DNA of 64,000 bases from Dictyoglomus sp. (GCA_025060475.1 JANXBZ010000008.1:50916-114915), one strand, 5' to 3'. Shown: positions 26,651 to 36,402, numbered from the stretch's first letter. Notes: a model not told the origin generated them from the sequence alone. Numbers and translations: made by a program.

Positions 26651-27154
26651 ATGAAGAGACTTTGTTGTCCTTGGAGAATCAAATATATCACATCTCCAAA
26701 GACTAATAAATGTGTATTCTGTGAAAATATAAAAGAAAATACTGATGAGAAAAATTTAATTCTTTTAAGAGGTAAATATTGCTTTATTATGCTTAACTTA
26801 TATCCATATAATAATGGACATCTTATGATAATTCCTTATGCTCATAAAGCTAATTTAACTCAACTCTCTCAAGAGGAATATGATGAAATGATGTTTTTAG
26901 CACAGGTTAGTATAGAAGCTTTACAAAGAGTAATGAATCCCCATGGATTTAATTTGGGAATGAATATAGGAAATTCTGCAGGTGCAGGTATCGCAGATCA
27001 TGTGCACCTTCACGTTGTTCCTCGATGGGAGGGTGACTCAAATTTTATGTTAGTTATAGGAGATACAAAGGTAATACCAGAAGATCTTCCCTCAACTTAT
27101 AAGAAACTCTATCCAGTTGTTCGAGAAATTTATGAGGAAAAAAAGAAGTCTTAA
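26651..27154 (+). CDS. HIT-family nucleotide hydrolase/phosphorylase
   Basis: This 167-residue histidine-triad protein has CVFCENI near the N-terminus, LNLYPYNNGHLMIIP and the triad HVHLHVVPRW. HIT proteins of this AP4A-phosphorylase/FHIT-like group act on dinucleoside polyphosphates or nucleotidyl conjugates; the substrate is unknown. AAGGAGAAGGA precedes the ATG. The first 20 residues, rich in Cys and basic residues, are less conserved. Confidence 0.9.
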   Translation: MKRLCCPWRIKYITSPKTNKCVFCENIKENTDEKNLILLRGKYCFIMLNLYPYNNGHLMIIPYAHKANLTQLSQEEYDEMMFLAQVSIEALQRVMNPHGFNLGMNIGNSAGAGIADHVHLHVVPRWEGDSNFMLVIGDTKVIPEDLPSTYKKLYPVVREIYEEKKKS

Positions 27155-27608
27155 AAGATTTTTTAAGCTACTTTATTTAAAGATTATTCGAGTAAATGAC
27201 TCTCCTGAAAGAATTGCAAAAAGTTTTGCTTTAGGTGTTTTTATAGGAATTTTTCCCACTTTTGGGATTGGTGGAGTTTTGGCGTTAGTTTTAGCAAAAA
27301 TATTTAAATTAAATTATGCTGCTTCAATATTAGGAACTTTTATAATGAATTATTTTACCTCTCCTTTTTTTTGGTCTCTTAGTTATTTTTTAGGGAATTT
27401 AATTCTCGAGGGAAAAATAAACTTTAGATTTTTGGAAGAAAAAGAGGTTAAATATTTTGCACTAAATTACATTGTAGGAAATATAGTTATAGCAGTTATT
27501 TTTTCTATTATAAGTTATTTTATTATAAAAGAAGTTATAATAAGTTATAAAACAAAGAAAAAGAGGAGAGGAGAAGAACCTCTCCTCAGAGATAAATTTA
27601 TTTATTAA
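27132..27608 (+). CDS. DUF2062 membrane protein
   Basis: This protein of about 158 residues has a basic N-terminus and the DUF2062 core SFALGVFIGIFPTFGIGG, followed by several hydrophobic helices. The family is often encoded near glycosyltransferases and is of unknown function. The start is placed at ATG 27132, within the end of the HIT gene; TTG 27117 is also in frame. Its 3' end overlaps the convergent PFK gene by 11 bases and contains that gene's terminator hairpin. Confidence 0.82.
   Translation: MRKKRSLKRFFKLLYLKIIRVNDSPERIAKSFALGVFIGIFPTFGIGGVLALVLAKIFKLNYAASILGTFIMNYFTSPFFWSLSYFLGNLILEGKINFRFLEEKEVKYFALNYIVGNIVIAVIFSIISYFIIKEVIISYKTKKKRRGEEPLLRDKFIY
27549..27587 (-). terminator. Rho-independent terminator of the PPi-type PFK gene
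   Basis: A perfect 9-base stem (GAGGAGAGG at 27563-27571, CCTCTCCTC at 27579-27587) with a 7-base loop is followed on the - strand by a T-rich run (TCTTTTTCTTTGTTTT). It lies just past the stop of the - strand gene, inside the coding end of the opposing DUF2062 gene. Confidence 0.75.
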
Positions 27609-28638
27609 AGAAAGTTTTTAAATTTTCATATAATGCTGGATCCACATTCTTTGTTTTTCCTTCTATTAAAGTTATATCTACAGGTACTAACTCGTTGCCT
27701 TTAACTGCAATAAAATATCCTGACTTTCCTTGATGTACAAGATCTACTGCTTCCTTTCCAAGTCTCAATCCCCAAATTCTGTCATGAATAGATGGTGACC
27801 CACCTCTTTGCAAATGACTTAAAATTACTGCTCTTGTTTCAATTCCTAAATTTTTCTCAATCTCTTCCGCAAGAACCTGGCCTACTCCTCCAAGACGAAC
27901 ATGTCCAAAAGCATCTACCATTCCTTCTTGTCCTTTTTGGTAAGTAAATCCTGGAAGTTGAACTCCTTCTGCAATAGCAACAACTGCCCACGTATGACCT
28001 CGAGCATAGAGTTTTTTGATATGATTATATAATTCCTCTAAATTAGGTTCTACTTCAGGAATTAGAATATAATCCGCACCTCCTGCAAGACCTCCATATA
28101 AAGCTAACCAACCTGCATGTCTTCCCATAATTTCTGCTACTACAACTCGTGCATGAGATTTTGCAGTATCTCTTAATCTCTGGATAGCATCCATTACTAC
28201 TTCCACTGCAGTGTCAAATCCAAGACAATAATCAGTCTCTTCTAAATCTTTATCAATAGTTTTAGGAATACCAATCATGGGAAGACCACGTTTACTAAAT
28301 TTAGAAGCAACTCCTAGAGTATCTTCTCCACCAATGGCAATGAGTGCATCTAATCCTAATTTTTTAAAGTTTTCTATGCATTTTTGTACATCTTCTTCTT
28401 TCTTAAAAGGATTTGTTCTGGAACTTCCTAAAATAGTACCTCCCTTTTCTAATATGTCTTCTACGGATTCCAAGGTTAATGGCATAGTATCTCCTTTAAT
28501 TAATCCTGCCCAACCATACTTTATGCCTATTACTTCATCATTATAGTCCAAGGCTCTTAAAACTATTCCTCTTATTGCTGGGTTTAGGCCAGGGCAGTCT
28601 CCTCCCCCTGTTAAAACACCAATTCTTTTTTTCTCCAT
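27598..28638 (-). CDS. pfp: Phosphofructokinase, PPi-type
   Basis: This is a second phosphofructokinase, 346 residues, opening with VLTGGGDCPGLNPAIRG. The donor-site motifs are GGEDT (Asp where ATP enzymes have Gly) and PKTIDKDL (Lys at the second diagnostic position), which together mark pyrophosphate as donor. MGRHAGWLAL and LSHLQRGGSPSIHDR are conserved. A PPi-dependent enzyme of this kind was characterised from Dictyoglomus thermophilum (established knowledge). It has its own promoter and terminator. GGAGGAG precedes the ATG. Confidence 0.93.
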   Translation of the reverse strand: MEKKRIGVLTGGGDCPGLNPAIRGIVLRALDYNDEVIGIKYGWAGLIKGDTMPLTLESVEDILEKGGTILGSSRTNPFKKEEDVQKCIENFKKLGLDALIAIGGEDTLGVASKFSKRGLPMIGIPKTIDKDLEETDYCLGFDTAVEVVMDAIQRLRDTAKSHARVVVAEIMGRHAGWLALYGGLAGGADYILIPEVEPNLEELYNHIKKLYARGHTWAVVAIAEGVQLPGFTYQKGQEGMVDAFGHVRLGGVGQVLAEEIEKNLGIETRAVILSHLQRGGSPSIHDRIWGLRLGKEAVDLVHQGKSGYFIAVKGNELVPVDITLIEGKTKNVDPALYENLKTFFNK

Positions 28639-28682
28639 TTTTCGATCTCCTCCTTTTTAATACTTTTTGATTTTTATTTTAG

Positions 28683-28711
28683 ATTTTATTATCTTGAGTA
28701 AAAATTGACAA
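28683..28711 (-). promoter_or_regulatory. Promoter of the PPi-type PFK gene
   Basis: On the - strand TTGTCA (28706-28711) and TAAAAT (28683-28688) are spaced by 17 bases. The -35 shares five base pairs with the -35 of the divergent promoter at 28705-28733. Confidence 0.6.
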
Positions 28712-28733
28712 GAATTTAAGAGGTTGTTATCCT
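28705..28733 (+). promoter_or_regulatory. Promoter of the O-antigen ligase/TPR gene
   Basis: A perfect TTGACA (28705-28710) is separated by 17 bases from TATCCT (28728-28733). The predicted start is near 28740, about 26 bases before the chosen ATG. Confidence 0.6.
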
Positions 28734-28765
28734 TTAAAAGAATATTAAAATTGGAGGCTTTGGTT

Positions 28766-31366
28766 ATGTCTAAAAGGAAAATAGGGAGAGAATTTGAAAT
28801 AAAGAAGGATCATTATTTTAGACTTATAATTTTTTCCTGTCTTTTCTTAATTATAATGCTTGTTCCTGTGACATATTATTTAAAGGCTCATGATATTTCA
28901 GAACTTCCAAAGGTGACCCTTTTAAGAATTTTAATAGGTTTCTCTATAATTTTTTGGGGCATATGGATTCTTTTTAGAGAGAAAAATATTACTCTTCCTT
29001 CTAGGAATATTTCTATCTTTGTCCTAATCTTCTTACTATCTTGGATAATCTCTACTTTATTTTCCACAAACTTCTATCTTAGTTTTTTTGGTTCCTATAT
29101 GAGACAATTAGGATTTTTTACATATTCTGTATTCTTTATAATTTTCTTTCTTCTTCATGATATCATAGATACTGAAAAAGAGCTTAAATACTTTTATTGG
29201 GGAATTGCGATTATAGCCTTTATAGTGGGAATTATAGGTTTACAGCAATTTTTTAGATTATCTCCATGGTTTGAAAGGGTTAGAACAGAATCAAGAGTTA
29301 TCTCTACTCTAGGGCATGCAGATTTTCTAGGACATTATTTAGTGATGGTAATTCCCATAGTTTTAGGTTTTCTCTTTCAAGTGAAAAGTATTTATTTAAA
29401 GATTCTTTTCTTTATTGAATTTATTGTTTTATTTTTAACCTTATTAGCTTCTTATACAAGAGGATCATGGTTAGCATTTTTATTTACATTTCCCTTATTT
29501 TTCATTATTAGCTCATGGAAAGATAAAAAATTAAAAAATATTCTTATTGATAAAAGATTAACAATTTTATTGCTAATTGTAATAATAGGAACTGTAGGTT
29601 TATTCGGTTATCTTGAAAAAAGATTATATCCACCAAATACTACTCTTGGAACTTTTAATTTAAGAGAAAGATTTATTACCATAGGGCATGGTTTAGGCTT
29701 AACTCAAGCCAATCCTCGAGGTTTGACATGGAGAGATAGTATAAATTTATTTAAAGATAAAATGTTATTTTCGGAAAGACTATTTATTGGCTTAGGACCA
29801 GAAACTTTTTCCTTTAATTTTACTCCTTATAAATCTTTAGATCTTGCAAGATACGATAGAGGAAAAGGATATCCTGATAGAGAGCATAATGAATTCTTGG
29901 ATATATTATTTCCCCAAGGTTTGTTTGGATTAATTTCTTTTCTGGGAATAGTTTTTATAACTATTTATACATTTTCAAAATATCTTACCAAACTGCCTAA
30001 CGAAAATAGATTTTTAATAATTGGAACTTTTACTGGATTCTTAGCCTTTTTAGTTCAGGGTTTAGTTCTTTTTGGACTTACTGCAACTTATCTTTATTTT
30101 TGGAGTATAATTTCCTTTATTTTTCTTTGGATAAGACTAATTGATGATAAAAATAAAATTGAGATAAATATTAAGAAAATGCCTCAAATATTAAAGATTA
30201 CTATACCCATTCTCTGTCTCCTTATTGGCTTATTCTATATAATAAAATCCCTTAATTTTTTTAGGGCTGAGATTTTTTATAGATATGGTTTGGATTATTT
30301 AAACAGAAATGATCCTGGTAAAGCAGTTTCCGTATTAGAAGAAGCTATAAAATTAAGACCTCAAGAAAGTGCCTTTCATGAAGCAATAATAAAGGGTTAT
30401 TTACAGTTAGTGGGAGGAGTAGAAAAAGAGGAAGATAAAGTAAAATATTTTAGAAAGGGAGAGGAACATATAAAAGGACTTTTAGAAAATGCTTATTATA
30501 GATCACTAACTTATAATTTAATTGGAGCTTTCTATGCTCAAAGTTATCATTACTTTGGGAAAAAGGATAAAACATTAATTAAAAAGGCGGAGGAAAATTT
30601 ACTTAAGGCTCTAACCTTTGATAAATATTCTGTTCCTCCTATGGAAAATCTTTTAAGATTATATTCCACAGATATAAAGGATGATAAAAAGGTTGAGGAT
30701 ATAGCAAAAAGGATAATAGAAATAGATCCTTTTCATTTTGATGCGAATATGGTCTTAGGTTCATTATATTTTAACAATAAAAAATATTACGATGCTAAAA
30801 TTATTTATGAGAATTTATCAAGAGTTTATACTAATAATGTAGATGTTTGGAATAATCTTGGAGTAACCTATATTCAACTTAAAGACTATGAGAGTGCTGA
30901 AAAAGCTCTACTAAAAGCATTAGAAATAGATCCAAATTACAAACTAGCAAGACAAAATATTTCTTTACTTTCTAAAAAATTAGGAAAGAAAATTGAGCTT
31001 CCACCTATCAAAGAAGAGAAAGATCTAGAATATTATCTAACAAAAGGGATTGAAGCCTATAATAATAGGGATTATAAGCTAGCGGAGGAGTTATTTAGAA
31101 AAGCTATTTCTATTAATAATAAATCCTTTGAGGGTTATAATAATCTAGGAGCAGTTCTCTTTATCCAAGGAAAATACGAAGAAGCAATAGAGATGTTTAA
31201 AAAAGCTCTAGAAATTAATAAACAATACTTACAAGCTTATGGAAATATTTCTGTTGCCCTAATAAAATTGGGGAGAAAAAATGAAGCTAGAAAATATTTA
31301 GAGGAGGGTTTAAAGTATTTTCCTAACAATCAAGATTTATTGAAATTATTGGAGGATTTAAAATAA
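28766..31366 (+). CDS. O-antigen ligase-like membrane protein with TPR tail
   Basis: This 866-residue fusion begins with about 12 hydrophobic helices (residues ~25-480). They contain the Wzy_C/O-antigen ligase segment, seen at DREHNEFLDILFPQGLFG. A cytoplasmic or external tail of tetratricopeptide repeats follows to the end (for example VWNNLGVTYIQLKDYESAEKAL and FEGYNNLGAVLFIQGKYEEA). Such proteins polymerise or ligate surface glycans, or glycosylate proteins. Start ATG 28766 has GGAGG 8 bases upstream; the frame is open to 28724, but that would overlap the promoter. Confidence 0.88.
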   Translation: MSKRKIGREFEIKKDHYFRLIIFSCLFLIIMLVPVTYYLKAHDISELPKVTLLRILIGFSIIFWGIWILFREKNITLPSRNISIFVLIFLLSWIISTLFSTNFYLSFFGSYMRQLGFFTYSVFFIIFFLLHDIIDTEKELKYFYWGIAIIAFIVGIIGLQQFFRLSPWFERVRTESRVISTLGHADFLGHYLVMVIPIVLGFLFQVKSIYLKILFFIEFIVLFLTLLASYTRGSWLAFLFTFPLFFIISSWKDKKLKNILIDKRLTILLLIVIIGTVGLFGYLEKRLYPPNTTLGTFNLRERFITIGHGLGLTQANPRGLTWRDSINLFKDKMLFSERLFIGLGPETFSFNFTPYKSLDLARYDRGKGYPDREHNEFLDILFPQGLFGLISFLGIVFITIYTFSKYLTKLPNENRFLIIGTFTGFLAFLVQGLVLFGLTATYLYFWSIISFIFLWIRLIDDKNKIEINIKKMPQILKITIPILCLLIGLFYIIKSLNFFRAEIFYRYGLDYLNRNDPGKAVSVLEEAIKLRPQESAFHEAIIKGYLQLVGGVEKEEDKVKYFRKGEEHIKGLLENAYYRSLTYNLIGAFYAQSYHYFGKKDKTLIKKAEENLLKALTFDKYSVPPMENLLRLYSTDIKDDKKVEDIAKRIIEIDPFHFDANMVLGSLYFNNKKYYDAKIIYENLSRVYTNNVDVWNNLGVTYIQLKDYESAEKALLKALEIDPNYKLARQNISLLSKKLGKKIELPPIKEEKDLEYYLTKGIEAYNNRDYKLAEELFRKAISINNKSFEGYNNLGAVLFIQGKYEEAIEMFKKALEINKQYLQAYGNISVALIKLGRKNEARKYLEEGLKYFPNNQDLLKLLEDLK

Positions 31367-31368
31367 CT

Positions 31369-33612
31369 ATGAAAAGAAAATTAGAATTAACACCTCAGGC
31401 CTTACTTGTCTTAGAAAAAAGATATCTAAAGAAGAATGAAAAAAAAGAAGTTATTGAGACACCCGAGGAAATGTTCGAAAGAGTTGCAGAAACTATCGCC
31501 AAAGTTGACACTCTTTATAATCCAAAAGCAAACATAGAAGAGATAAAGGACATATTTTATAATATGATGATATCCCTTGAATTTCTTCCTAATTCCCCTA
31601 CATTAATGAATGCAGGAAGATCCTTGGGACAATTATCAGCCTGTTTCGTTTTACCTATAGAAGATTCTCTAATAAGTATTTTTGATACTTTAAAATATGC
31701 AGCATTGATTCACCAATCAGGAGGAGGAACAGGTTTTTCCTTCTCAAAATTGAGACCAAAAGGTGATATTGTTAGAACTACAGGTGGGATTGCTTCTGGG
31801 CCTGTAAGTTTTATGAAAGTTTACGATTCTGCTACAGAGACCATAAAACAGGGTGGAGTAAGAAGAGGAGCAAACATGGGAATACTAAGGGTAGATCATC
31901 CTGATATTATTGAATTTATAAAGGTAAAAGATGAAGAAGGAATCTTAAGTAATTTCAATATATCTGTAGCTGTAACTGATGACTTTATGGAAAAAGTTCT
32001 TAAAGACGAAGAATATGAATTAATTAATCCAAGAAATAAAGAAGTAGTGAAAAAATTAAAAGCAAGAGAAGTTTTTGATTTAATTATTAAACAAGCATGG
32101 AAAAATGGAGAACCTGGAATAATATTTATCGATGAAATAAATAGAAAGAACCCAACTCCTGAGATTGGAGAGATTGAATCTACTAATCCATGTGGAGAAC
32201 AACCTCTTCTTCCCTTTGAATCATGTAATTTAGGATCTATAAATTTAAGTAAAATGGTAAAGGAAAAAAATGGAGAATATGAAATTGATTGGGATAAATT
32301 AAAAAAGACGGTCTATAATGCAGTCCACTTTTTAGATAATGTAATAGATGCTAATTATTATCCTTTAAAAGAAATAGAAGAAATTACAAAAGCAAATAGA
32401 AAGATTGGCTTAGGAGTAATGGGATTTCATGATTTATTAATCAAACTAAAAATCCCATACAATTCCCATGAAGGAAGAAATATTGCAGAAGAAATCATGA
32501 AATTTATTTTAGAAAAAGCTCGAGAAGAATCTCAAAGACTAGCAGAGGAAAGAGGAGTGTTTCCTAATTGGGATAAAAGTATTTATAAAAATCTTAACTT
32601 AAAACTAAGAAATGCTACTTTAACTACTATTGCTCCTACAGGAAGTATAAGTATCATAGCAAATTGTTCCTCAGGAATCGAGCCTATCTTTGCTCTAGCA
32701 TATAGAAGAAAAATAAGTCTTGGGGAATGGCTAGAAGTTCATCCTCTTTTTAAAGACTATTTGGAGAAAAATAATCTTTACTCTGATTCTTTGATTCAAA
32801 AAGTAATAGAAAAGGGTTCTATTCAAGAAATAGACGATATTCCTGATTCTGCGAAAAAGATTTTTGTCACCGCCTTAGATATATCCCCAGAGGATCATCT
32901 CTTGATGCAAGCTTCTTTCCAAAAATATGTAGACAATGCCGTATCAAAAACAGTAAATCTTAGAAATTCTGCAACTGAAGAAGATGTTAAAAAAATTTAT
33001 CTTTTAGCCTATGAATTGAAATTGAAAGGAGTCACTGTTTATAGAGATAAATCTCGAACGACTCAAGTTTTAAAGGTTTTTGAGGGAAAAAATATGGGAG
33101 AAAAACTTAAGCCTAGACCTCGTCCTCAAATTACGAAGGGTATTACTTTAAAAATGAAAACAGGCTGTGGAAGTTTATATGTTACTATTAATGAGGATGA
33201 AATGGGAATATGTGAAATCTTTTCAACTCTTGGAAAGGCAGGAGGATGTGCAGCATCCCAAACGGAAGCAATATCTAGACTCATTTCCTTAGCTCTAAGA
33301 AGTGGTATTGATTTAAGTTCAATAATAAAACAACTGAAGGCAATCCGTTGTCCTAGTCCTACAAGAGATGAAGAAGGAGAATATATTCTTTCATGTTCTG
33401 ATGCTATTGCTAAGGCATTAGAAAAATATATAAATCTAAAAGAAGGAAAAAATACATCTAAAAATAATCTTTTTTTATTTCCTGACAAAAAAATAGAAGA
33501 AAAAAGAGAAAACGAATATTCAGGAATTCCTTGTCCAGAGTGTGGAACTCCCCTTGATGCTCAAGAAGGTTGTCTTATTTGTAGAGTTTGTGGATACTCG
33601 AAATGCTATTAA
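31369..33612 (+). CDS. nrdJ: Adenosylcobalamin-dependent (class II) ribonucleotide reductase
   Basis: This enzyme makes deoxyribonucleotides using a B12 radical without oxygen. The 747-residue protein has the class II hallmarks PNSPTLMNAGRSLGQLSACF, HQSGGGTGFSFSKLRP, the active-site NPCGEQPLLPFESCNLGS and APTGSISIIANCSSGIEP. It ends with a Cys-rich redox or zinc tail (CPECGTP, CLICRVCGYSKC). No separate beta subunit is needed. The riboswitch-controlled B12 transporter in this window would supply the cofactor. Confidence 0.96.
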   Translation: MKRKLELTPQALLVLEKRYLKKNEKKEVIETPEEMFERVAETIAKVDTLYNPKANIEEIKDIFYNMMISLEFLPNSPTLMNAGRSLGQLSACFVLPIEDSLISIFDTLKYAALIHQSGGGTGFSFSKLRPKGDIVRTTGGIASGPVSFMKVYDSATETIKQGGVRRGANMGILRVDHPDIIEFIKVKDEEGILSNFNISVAVTDDFMEKVLKDEEYELINPRNKEVVKKLKAREVFDLIIKQAWKNGEPGIIFIDEINRKNPTPEIGEIESTNPCGEQPLLPFESCNLGSINLSKMVKEKNGEYEIDWDKLKKTVYNAVHFLDNVIDANYYPLKEIEEITKANRKIGLGVMGFHDLLIKLKIPYNSHEGRNIAEEIMKFILEKAREESQRLAEERGVFPNWDKSIYKNLNLKLRNATLTTIAPTGSISIIANCSSGIEPIFALAYRRKISLGEWLEVHPLFKDYLEKNNLYSDSLIQKVIEKGSIQEIDDIPDSAKKIFVTALDISPEDHLLMQASFQKYVDNAVSKTVNLRNSATEEDVKKIYLLAYELKLKGVTVYRDKSRTTQVLKVFEGKNMGEKLKPRPRPQITKGITLKMKTGCGSLYVTINEDEMGICEIFSTLGKAGGCAASQTEAISRLISLALRSGIDLSSIIKQLKAIRCPSPTRDEEGEYILSCSDAIAKALEKYINLKEGKNTSKNNLFLFPDKKIEEKRENEYSGIPCPECGTPLDAQEGCLICRVCGYSKCY

Positions 33613-33627
33613 TTTTTGTTTAAAAAT

Positions 33628-33656
33628 TTGACTTTTATAAATTTTTATCTTATACT
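33628..33656 (+). promoter_or_regulatory. Promoter of rho
   Basis: TTGACT (33628-33633), a 17-base spacer and TATACT (33651-33656) lie just after nrdJ. The predicted start near 33663 leaves a leader of about 100 bases before the rho ATG, long for this compact genome. Confidence 0.65.
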
Positions 33657-33764
33657 ATTTTGATCAGTGAAGAAGTTAAATCAAATATGCTTTTTCATTT
33701 TTTAGAAAAAAACCTGAAAATTTTGTATTTTAATTAAAAATTTTCCCAGAAAAGGAGGTCTCAC

Positions 33765-35144
33765 ATGATTTCTCAGGAAGAATTAAGTCTTAAAACAAGA
33801 GCAGAGTTAGTAGAAATTGCTAAAGAACTTAAAATTACTGGATATTATCGCATGACAAAAGATGAATTAATACAGGCTTTAATTCTAAAATCTAAGGAAT
33901 CTTCTAAGGAAATAGAAGAAAAGAAAGAAACTGAAGAGAAAGTGTCAGTTTTAACAAAAGAAGCACAGGAAGAGGAAAAGGAAGAGAAAAAAGACAAAGT
34001 GATAATTGACGGCTTCGAATGTGTATATCGAGAAGGATATTTGGAAATAAAGGAGGAAGGGGGATTTGGGTTTATTCGAAAAAATTTTAAACCCAGCGAG
34101 GAAGATGTTTATATCTCTGCGTCTCAAATCAAAAAATTTGGACTTAGATACGGAGACTGGATTGGAGGAATGGTAAGACCTCCAAAAGAAAATGAAAGAT
34201 GGTATGCTATTTTAAGAATTGATACAGTAAATGGAAGAGATCCTCTTCATTCTCGTCAAAGACCTAAATTTGATGATCTAATTCCTTATCACCCTACTGA
34301 AAGACTAAAATTGGAAACAACCCCAGATGAGTTAGATACAAGACTCATTGATCTATTAGCTCCTATAGGTAAAGGACAAAGGGGTTTAATTGTATCCCCT
34401 CCAAAAGCTGGAAAAACAACTTTGTTGAAGAAAATTGCAAATGGTATTACTGCAAATCATAAAGAGATAAAACTATTTGTCTTACTAGTTGATGAAAGAC
34501 CTGAAGAAGTTACAGACTTTAGAAGATCGGTGCAAGGAGAAGTTATAGGTTCCACTTTTGATGAAACCCCAGAAAGACATATTCAGGTCGCGAAGCTTGT
34601 TTTGGAAAGAGCAAAAAGATTAGTAGAATATGGCGAACATGTCGTAATTCTCTTAGATAGTATAACAAGATTGGCACGAGCTTACAATTGGTCTGTTCCT
34701 TCTAGTGGAAGAACTCTTTCCGGTGGAGTAGAACTTGCTGCTTTACATCATGCAAAGGAATTTTTTGGCGCTGCAAGAAATATTGAAAATGGAGGAAGTT
34801 TAACTATATTAGCTACGGCATTGATTGAAACTGGAAGTAGAATGGATGATGTAATTTTTGAGGAATTTAAAGGAACAGGAAACATGGAATTAGTTTTAGA
34901 TAGAAAGATCGCAGATAGAAGAATATTCCCAGCGATTAGTATAACTCGTTCTGGAACACGAAAAGAAGAACTTCTTTATCCTGAAGAAAAATTAAGAAAA
35001 ATTTGGATCTTGAGAAGAAGTTTGTTAGGACAAGAAGAAGGAGAAGCTATTGAAATGCTTAAAAGAAAATTGAGAGAAACAAGAAACAATGATGAATTCT
35101 TGAGATTTATAGATGAGGTAATTGGTAGGCCTAACAGAAGATAA
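33765..35144 (+). CDS. rho: Transcription termination factor Rho
   Basis: Rho is the hexameric RNA helicase that terminates transcription. The 459-residue protein has an N-terminal SAP-like helical domain ([14 protein letters not shown]), a Lys/Glu-rich insert (about residues 45-80), the cold-shock RNA-binding domain (GFGFIRKNF), the P-loop [13 protein letters not shown] and the Q/R-loop region ending in the usual [25 protein letters not shown] lies 8 bases before the ATG. Confidence 0.97.
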   Translation: MISQEELSLKTRAELVEIAKELKITGYYRMTKDELIQALILKSKESSKEIEEKKETEEKVSVLTKEAQEEEKEEKKDKVIIDGFECVYREGYLEIKEEGGFGFIRKNFKPSEEDVYISASQIKKFGLRYGDWIGGMVRPPKENERWYAILRIDTVNGRDPLHSRQRPKFDDLIPYHPTERLKLETTPDELDTRLIDLLAPIGKGQRGLIVSPPKAGKTTLLKKIANGITANHKEIKLFVLLVDERPEEVTDFRRSVQGEVIGSTFDETPERHIQVAKLVLERAKRLVEYGEHVVILLDSITRLARAYNWSVPSSGRTLSGGVELAALHHAKEFFGAARNIENGGSLTILATALIETGSRMDDVIFEEFKGTGNMELVLDRKIADRRIFPAISITRSGTRKEELLYPEEKLRKIWILRRSLLGQEEGEAIEMLKRKLRETRNNDEFLRFIDEVIGRPNRR

Positions 35145-35164
35145 TATTTTAAGGAGGACTTTCT

Positions 35165-35668
35165 TTGAAGAAATTTCTTATTCTCTTTTTATTTTTAATT
35201 TCTACAACTCTGATTCTTTTTTTAATTATAAAAGAAAAGAGTATCATAAATATATACTATTTTGATCCTAAATCTTTGGAATTGATACCCGAAGAAAGAG
35301 AATTTTCCTTTTATAAATGGAAGTTTTTATTTAAAAAAGACGAAATAGTAAAAGAAGTTCTAATGGAATTAATAAAAGGACCTAGAAATAGCAAACTGAA
35401 AACTCCTATCCCATCAGGAACAAGAATCCTTGGAGTTTCAATTAAAAAAGACATTGCTTATGTAAATTTTTCTAAAGAGTTAAAGAAAAACCATCCAGGA
35501 GGAAGTTTAGGAGAAATTTTAACTATTTATAGTATTGTAAATACATTAACAGAATTACCATTTATCAAAAAAGTTCAAATTTTAATTGACTCTGCTATAA
35601 TAGAAAGTTTAGCAGGTCATATGGATATATCAGAACCTTTAGAGAGAGACTTAAATATTTTAAGATGA
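35165..35668 (+). CDS. Membrane-anchored GerMN-domain protein
   Basis: This 167-residue protein starts with a hydrophobic anchor (residues ~4-24), with no lipobox Cys seen. It carries one GerMN domain (ELIKGPRNSKLKTPIPSGTRIL, then IAYVNFSKEL). GerMN occurs in sporulation, germination and other envelope proteins and does not prove sporulation. The start is TTG 35165 with AAGGAGG 7 bases before. It overlaps the next gene by 4 bases. Confidence 0.85.
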   Translation: MKKFLILFLFLISTTLILFLIIKEKSIINIYYFDPKSLELIPEEREFSFYKWKFLFKKDEIVKEVLMELIKGPRNSKLKTPIPSGTRILGVSIKKDIAYVNFSKELKKNHPGGSLGEILTIYSIVNTLTELPFIKKVQILIDSAIIESLAGHMDISEPLERDLNILR

Positions 35669-36399
35669 AAATAGGTTTTATTTCTGATATACATAGTAAC
35701 TGGGAAGCCTTAGATACTGCAATTAAAAAATTAGAAAAAGAGGTAGATGAAATATATTGTTGTGGTGATATTGTGGGATATGGACCTGATCCCAATGAAT
35801 GTGTTAATTATATAAGAAAATTAAAAATATCAGTATTAGGAAATCATGATGCAGCGTGTGTGGGAAGATTAGATTATAACAATTTTAATCCCTTAGCACA
35901 ATATGCTATTGATTGGACAAAGGAAGTTCTTACAAAGGAAAACTTTGAATTTATTTACAAATTACCTTTACAAATGGATTTGAATTGGGGTGGAATAGTA
36001 CATGGAAGTTATAGAAATCCCTTAGAAGAATATCTTGTCACCTATAACGCGGTTTTAGCAAATTTTCAAATTATGGATAAAAATATATATTTTTTCGGAC
36101 ACTCTCATATTGCAGGGGTTTTTATTTATTCTCCTGAAAATAATGGAGAAATAAAATATTTAAGTTTAGCAAAGGGTGGAGAAGTTGAAATAAAATTAAA
36201 CTACAAATATCTTATAAATCCAGGGAGTGTTGGACAACCAAGAGATGGAAATTGGAAGACCAGTTTTGGAGTCTTTGATACTGTTAAACGTATATTCAAG
36301 GTTTATAGAATGGATTATTTAGTTGAAATAACCCAAAAAAAGATGCAAATATTGGGTTTACCAAGACCATTATGGGAAAGATTAAGTTTAGGGAGGTAG
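35665..36399 (+). CDS. Calcineurin-like metallophosphoesterase (244 aa)
   Basis: This two-metal phosphoesterase has D-x-H (ISDIHSNWEAL), GDIVGYGPDP, GNHDAA and the late GHSHIAGVF. It belongs to the YfcE/MJ0936-like branch but is longer, with an extra C-terminal part after NPGSVGQPRDGNW. The substrate is unknown, possibly cyclic nucleotides or nucleotides. It is followed 3 bases later by a second member of the superfamily. Confidence 0.88.
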   Translation: MKIGFISDIHSNWEALDTAIKKLEKEVDEIYCCGDIVGYGPDPNECVNYIRKLKISVLGNHDAACVGRLDYNNFNPLAQYAIDWTKEVLTKENFEFIYKLPLQMDLNWGGIVHGSYRNPLEEYLVTYNAVLANFQIMDKNIYFFGHSHIAGVFIYSPENNGEIKYLSLAKGGEVEIKLNYKYLINPGSVGQPRDGNWKTSFGVFDTVKRIFKVYRMDYLVEITQKKMQILGLPRPLWERLSLGR

Positions 36400-36402
36400 A
36401 TT

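Noticed and set aside
26445..26651. A + strand frame with KAGVEPARMSPIHQ over tRNA-Leu, and a - strand one at 26403-26621.
   Set aside because: Both overlay the tRNA-Leu gene and the end of pfkA and have no SD. They are translation artefacts.
35165..35668. GerMN protein as proof of sporulation.
   Set aside because: The domain also occurs in non-spore-formers, and no other sporulation gene is present in the window.
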